Below, piece after piece: positions 62,668 through 64,000 of a stretch of DNA of 64,000 nucleotides. The translations under genes were made by a program, and so were the position numbers. The number at the start of each line of letters is the position of its first letter. Position 1 is the first letter of the stretch. The stretch is from contig NZ_LMKE01000001.1 in assembly GCF_001421245.1 (NCBI RefSeq), positions 813,086 through 877,085 on the forward strand, written 5' to 3'. The notes under the pieces are model-generated. The model was not told the origin of the DNA and ran no database searches. It worked only from the letters and a program-made list of their open reading frames with translations. The DNA comes from Sphingomonas sp. Leaf10. Lineage in GTDB: Bacteria > Pseudomonadota > Alphaproteobacteria > Sphingomonadales > Sphingomonadaceae.

Positions 62668-62966
62668 TGGGACAGATCGCGCTGAACGTCGCCGGACGCG
62701 AGTATCTGGTCGGCTGCCGCGACGGGGAGGAGCCGAAACTGCGCGCGTTGGGGGCGATGCTAGAACGTCATGCCACCGCCGCACAGCGTGCCGCCCGCGG
62801 ATCGGCCGAACGTACGCTGCTGTACATCGCATTGATGGTCGCCGACGAACTGGCCGAACGCGAGGATAATCCGGCGGCCGGACTGTCCACGGCGGTACTG
62901 ACGCAAATTGCCGAGCGACTCGAAACAGTTGCAACGGCCCTTGAGGAAGTGCCACAAGATCGCTAG
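62667..62966 (+). CDS. zapA: cell division protein ZapA
   Basis: 99 residues from ATG 62667. ZapA family: ALNVAGREYLVGCRDGEEPK at the N-terminal sheet, then the coiled-coil (LGAMLERHATAAQRAARGSA, LLYIALMVADELAEREDN). It bundles FtsZ filaments. The following 6S RNA and cyclo-ligase gene reproduce the widely conserved zapA-ssrS-ygfA order. Confidence 0.9.
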   Translation: MGQIALNVAGREYLVGCRDGEEPKLRALGAMLERHATAAQRAARGSAERTLLYIALMVADELAEREDNPAAGLSTAVLTQIAERLETVATALEEVPQDR

Positions 62967-62969
62967 ATA

Positions 62970-63139
62970 TGGGTTGGCGGGAACTGCCCGGTGCGAGCCA
63001 TGCATAATCCCTGAGGCTATTTCTTCATCCATGGGGGTTGTCCCTGCGCAGATCCTGGTCTGACGTACATGATCCCCACCTGACGTACCGTGCGTCAGTG
63101 GATAACGCGGCCAACGGCCCATGGTGGTCCCGCCACCCC
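62970..63139 (+). ncRNA. ssrS: 6S RNA
   Basis: The stretch between zapA and the cyclo-ligase gene is about 184 bases and fits 6S RNA by position and structure. The ends form a closing stem: GGCGGGA (62976-62982) with TCCCGCC (63128-63134), extended by GGGT/ACCC after a one-base bulge. The interior has the expected long imperfect stem with a large bubble, and the 3' end runs to just before the downstream start codon. 6S RNA binds sigma-70 RNA polymerase in stationary phase. The exact ends are estimated. Confidence 0.75.
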
Positions 63140-63150
63140 ATGTTTCGCCC

Positions 63151-63705
63151 ATGATGATCGACAAACCCGGTCTGCGCAGCGAATTGCGCCGATTGCGGCG
63201 CAGTTTCGTCGCGCTCGATCCGCCGCAACTGGTGCCGCCCGGGCTGTTCCTGAACGCACTGCGTCGCGGCATGGTCGTCGCCAGCTATGTACCGGTCGGC
63301 AGCGAGGCCGATCCGTCCCGTTTCGAAGCAGCGACGATCTATGCCGGGGCGACGCTGGCATGGCCGGTGGTCGTCGACCGCGAATCACCGATTCAGTTTC
63401 ACCCCGCGCCGGGCGGGCGGATGGTCGAGGGTCCGTTCGGGCTGATGCAGCCGGCCGGCGATACGATGGCGGTCGTGCCGGACATCATCCTGACGCCCCT
63501 GCTGGGGTTCGATTCGCGTTGCAACCGGCTGGGTCAGGGAGCGGGCCATTACGACCGCGCCTTCGCCGCGTGGCCGGAGGCACTGCGCATCGGCATCGCG
63601 TGGTCGGTGCAGCAGGTCGACGAACTGCCGCGCGATCCGTGGGACATGCCGCTCGATGCGATCGTTACCGAAACCGAACTGATTCTACCGGGAGCCGCCG
63701 AATGA
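63151..63705 (+). CDS. ygfA: 5-formyltetrahydrofolate cyclo-ligase
   Basis: 184 residues from ATG 63151 (or 63154); the upstream in-frame ATG at 63121 lies within the 6S RNA and is unlikely. Family motifs: MIDKPGLRSELRRLRR, VVASYVPVGSEADPSRF, and the C-terminal GFDSRCNRLGQGAGHYDRAF (phosphate/Mg region) with PWDMPLDAIVTETELI. It recycles 5-formyl-THF. Its end overlaps the DUF2842 gene (ATGA). Confidence 0.93.
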   Translation: MMIDKPGLRSELRRLRRSFVALDPPQLVPPGLFLNALRRGMVVASYVPVGSEADPSRFEAATIYAGATLAWPVVVDRESPIQFHPAPGGRMVEGPFGLMQPAGDTMAVVPDIILTPLLGFDSRCNRLGQGAGHYDRAFAAWPEALRIGIAWSVQQVDELPRDPWDMPLDAIVTETELILPGAAE

Positions 63706-63917
63706 ACGAGCCGACGTGGCGCAAGCCGGCGGGAGTGCTGGCGATCCTCGTCCTGTTGACCCTGTGGGCGATCGGGGTGGCGATGCTGTCGGGCGTGATC
63801 GGCGGCTGGCACTGGCTGTTGCAGCTCGGCTTCTACCTGATCGCGGGCATCGCATGGCTGTGGATATTGCCAATGCGAGCAATGCTGCGATGGATGGAGA
63901 CCGGCCACTGGCGATAG
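63702..63917 (+). CDS. DUF2842 family small membrane protein
   Basis: 71 residues from ATG 63702, overlapping the cyclo-ligase stop. Two transmembrane helices (about 9-31, GVLAILVLLTLWAIGVAML, and 38-56, LLQLGFYLIAGIAWLWILP) and the family's C-terminal PMRAMLRWMETGHWR. The family is alphaproteobacterial and uncharacterised. The hairpin GCCATCATC/GATGATGGC (63919-63942) follows directly. Confidence 0.85.
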   Translation: MNEPTWRKPAGVLAILVLLTLWAIGVAMLSGVIGGWHWLLQLGFYLIAGIAWLWILPMRAMLRWMETGHWR

Positions 63918-63938
63918 CGCCATCATCATCAAGGATGA

Positions 63939-64000
<62 letters not shown>

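Overview
The window looks like chromosomal DNA from a sphingomonad (Alphaproteobacteria, Sphingomonas-like). Reasons: GC-rich throughout; a pyruvate dehydrogenase E1 beta subunit carrying its own lipoyl domain; small alphaproteobacterial families (DUF4170, DUF1467, DUF2842 types); a 14-gene complex I operon with nuoC and nuoD separate; and the order zapA - 6S RNA - 5-formyl-THF cyclo-ligase. No insertion sequence, prophage, CRISPR array or plasmid function was seen. Most of the window is core metabolism with a few small accessory insertions.

Layout. 1-1038: EF-hand fragment and a phytoene-synthase-like protein, minus strand. 1109-4343: a Tad-type pilus-associated trio (vWA protein plus two TadE-like pseudopilins), the first interrupted by an in-frame TAG. 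4387-11436: pdhB, pdhA, ftsB and eno on the minus strand, with csaA, a frameshifted diguanylate cyclase and a ChaN-like secreted protein set between ftsB and eno. 11581-13220: a four-gene cassette of Ala-rich helical membrane-anchored proteins (YqjD/DUF883-like plus holin-III-like) closed by a strong terminator. 13303-19738: DUF4170, rhomboid protease, greA, carB, a small lipoprotein, carA. 19884-24392: yqeY, dnaG, rpoD. 24579-29335: an unknown protein, MoxR ATPase, CHAP protein, a membrane glycosyltransferase-like protein and a CoxE-like vWA protein broken by an in-frame TGA. 29339-31999: an Hpt-like protein without its histidine, and a 757-residue membrane-anchored coiled-coil protein. 32000-32581: gene-free, repeat-rich.

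32582-51393: DUF1467, RNase J, coaX, birA and the whole nuo operon, read right to left from nuoA to nuoN with two foreign small genes inside it (NTF2/SnoaL-like between nuoD and nuoE; a 61-residue membrane protein between nuoE and nuoF). A Fur-box-like palindrome lies upstream of nuoA. 51602-55475: suhB, efp, an M23 peptidase, an L,D-transpeptidase and thiE. 55692-62353: a glycolysis/pentose phosphate cluster tkt-gap-MOSC-pgk-fba with a MazF/CopG-type toxin-antitoxin pair between pgk and fba. 62476-63917: small coiled-coil gene, zapA, 6S RNA, cyclo-ligase, DUF2842. The right edge cuts a tRNA-Asp gene.

The most notable observations are three damaged or recoded genes in the left half (TAG in the Tad vWA gene, TGA at a probable Trp codon in the CoxE-like gene, a one-base loss in the GGDEF gene), the two non-canonical genes inside nuo, the Fur-like site before nuo, the toxin-antitoxin pair inside the glycolytic cluster, and several inverted repeats. 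All calls come from reading the sequence; no database search was run.
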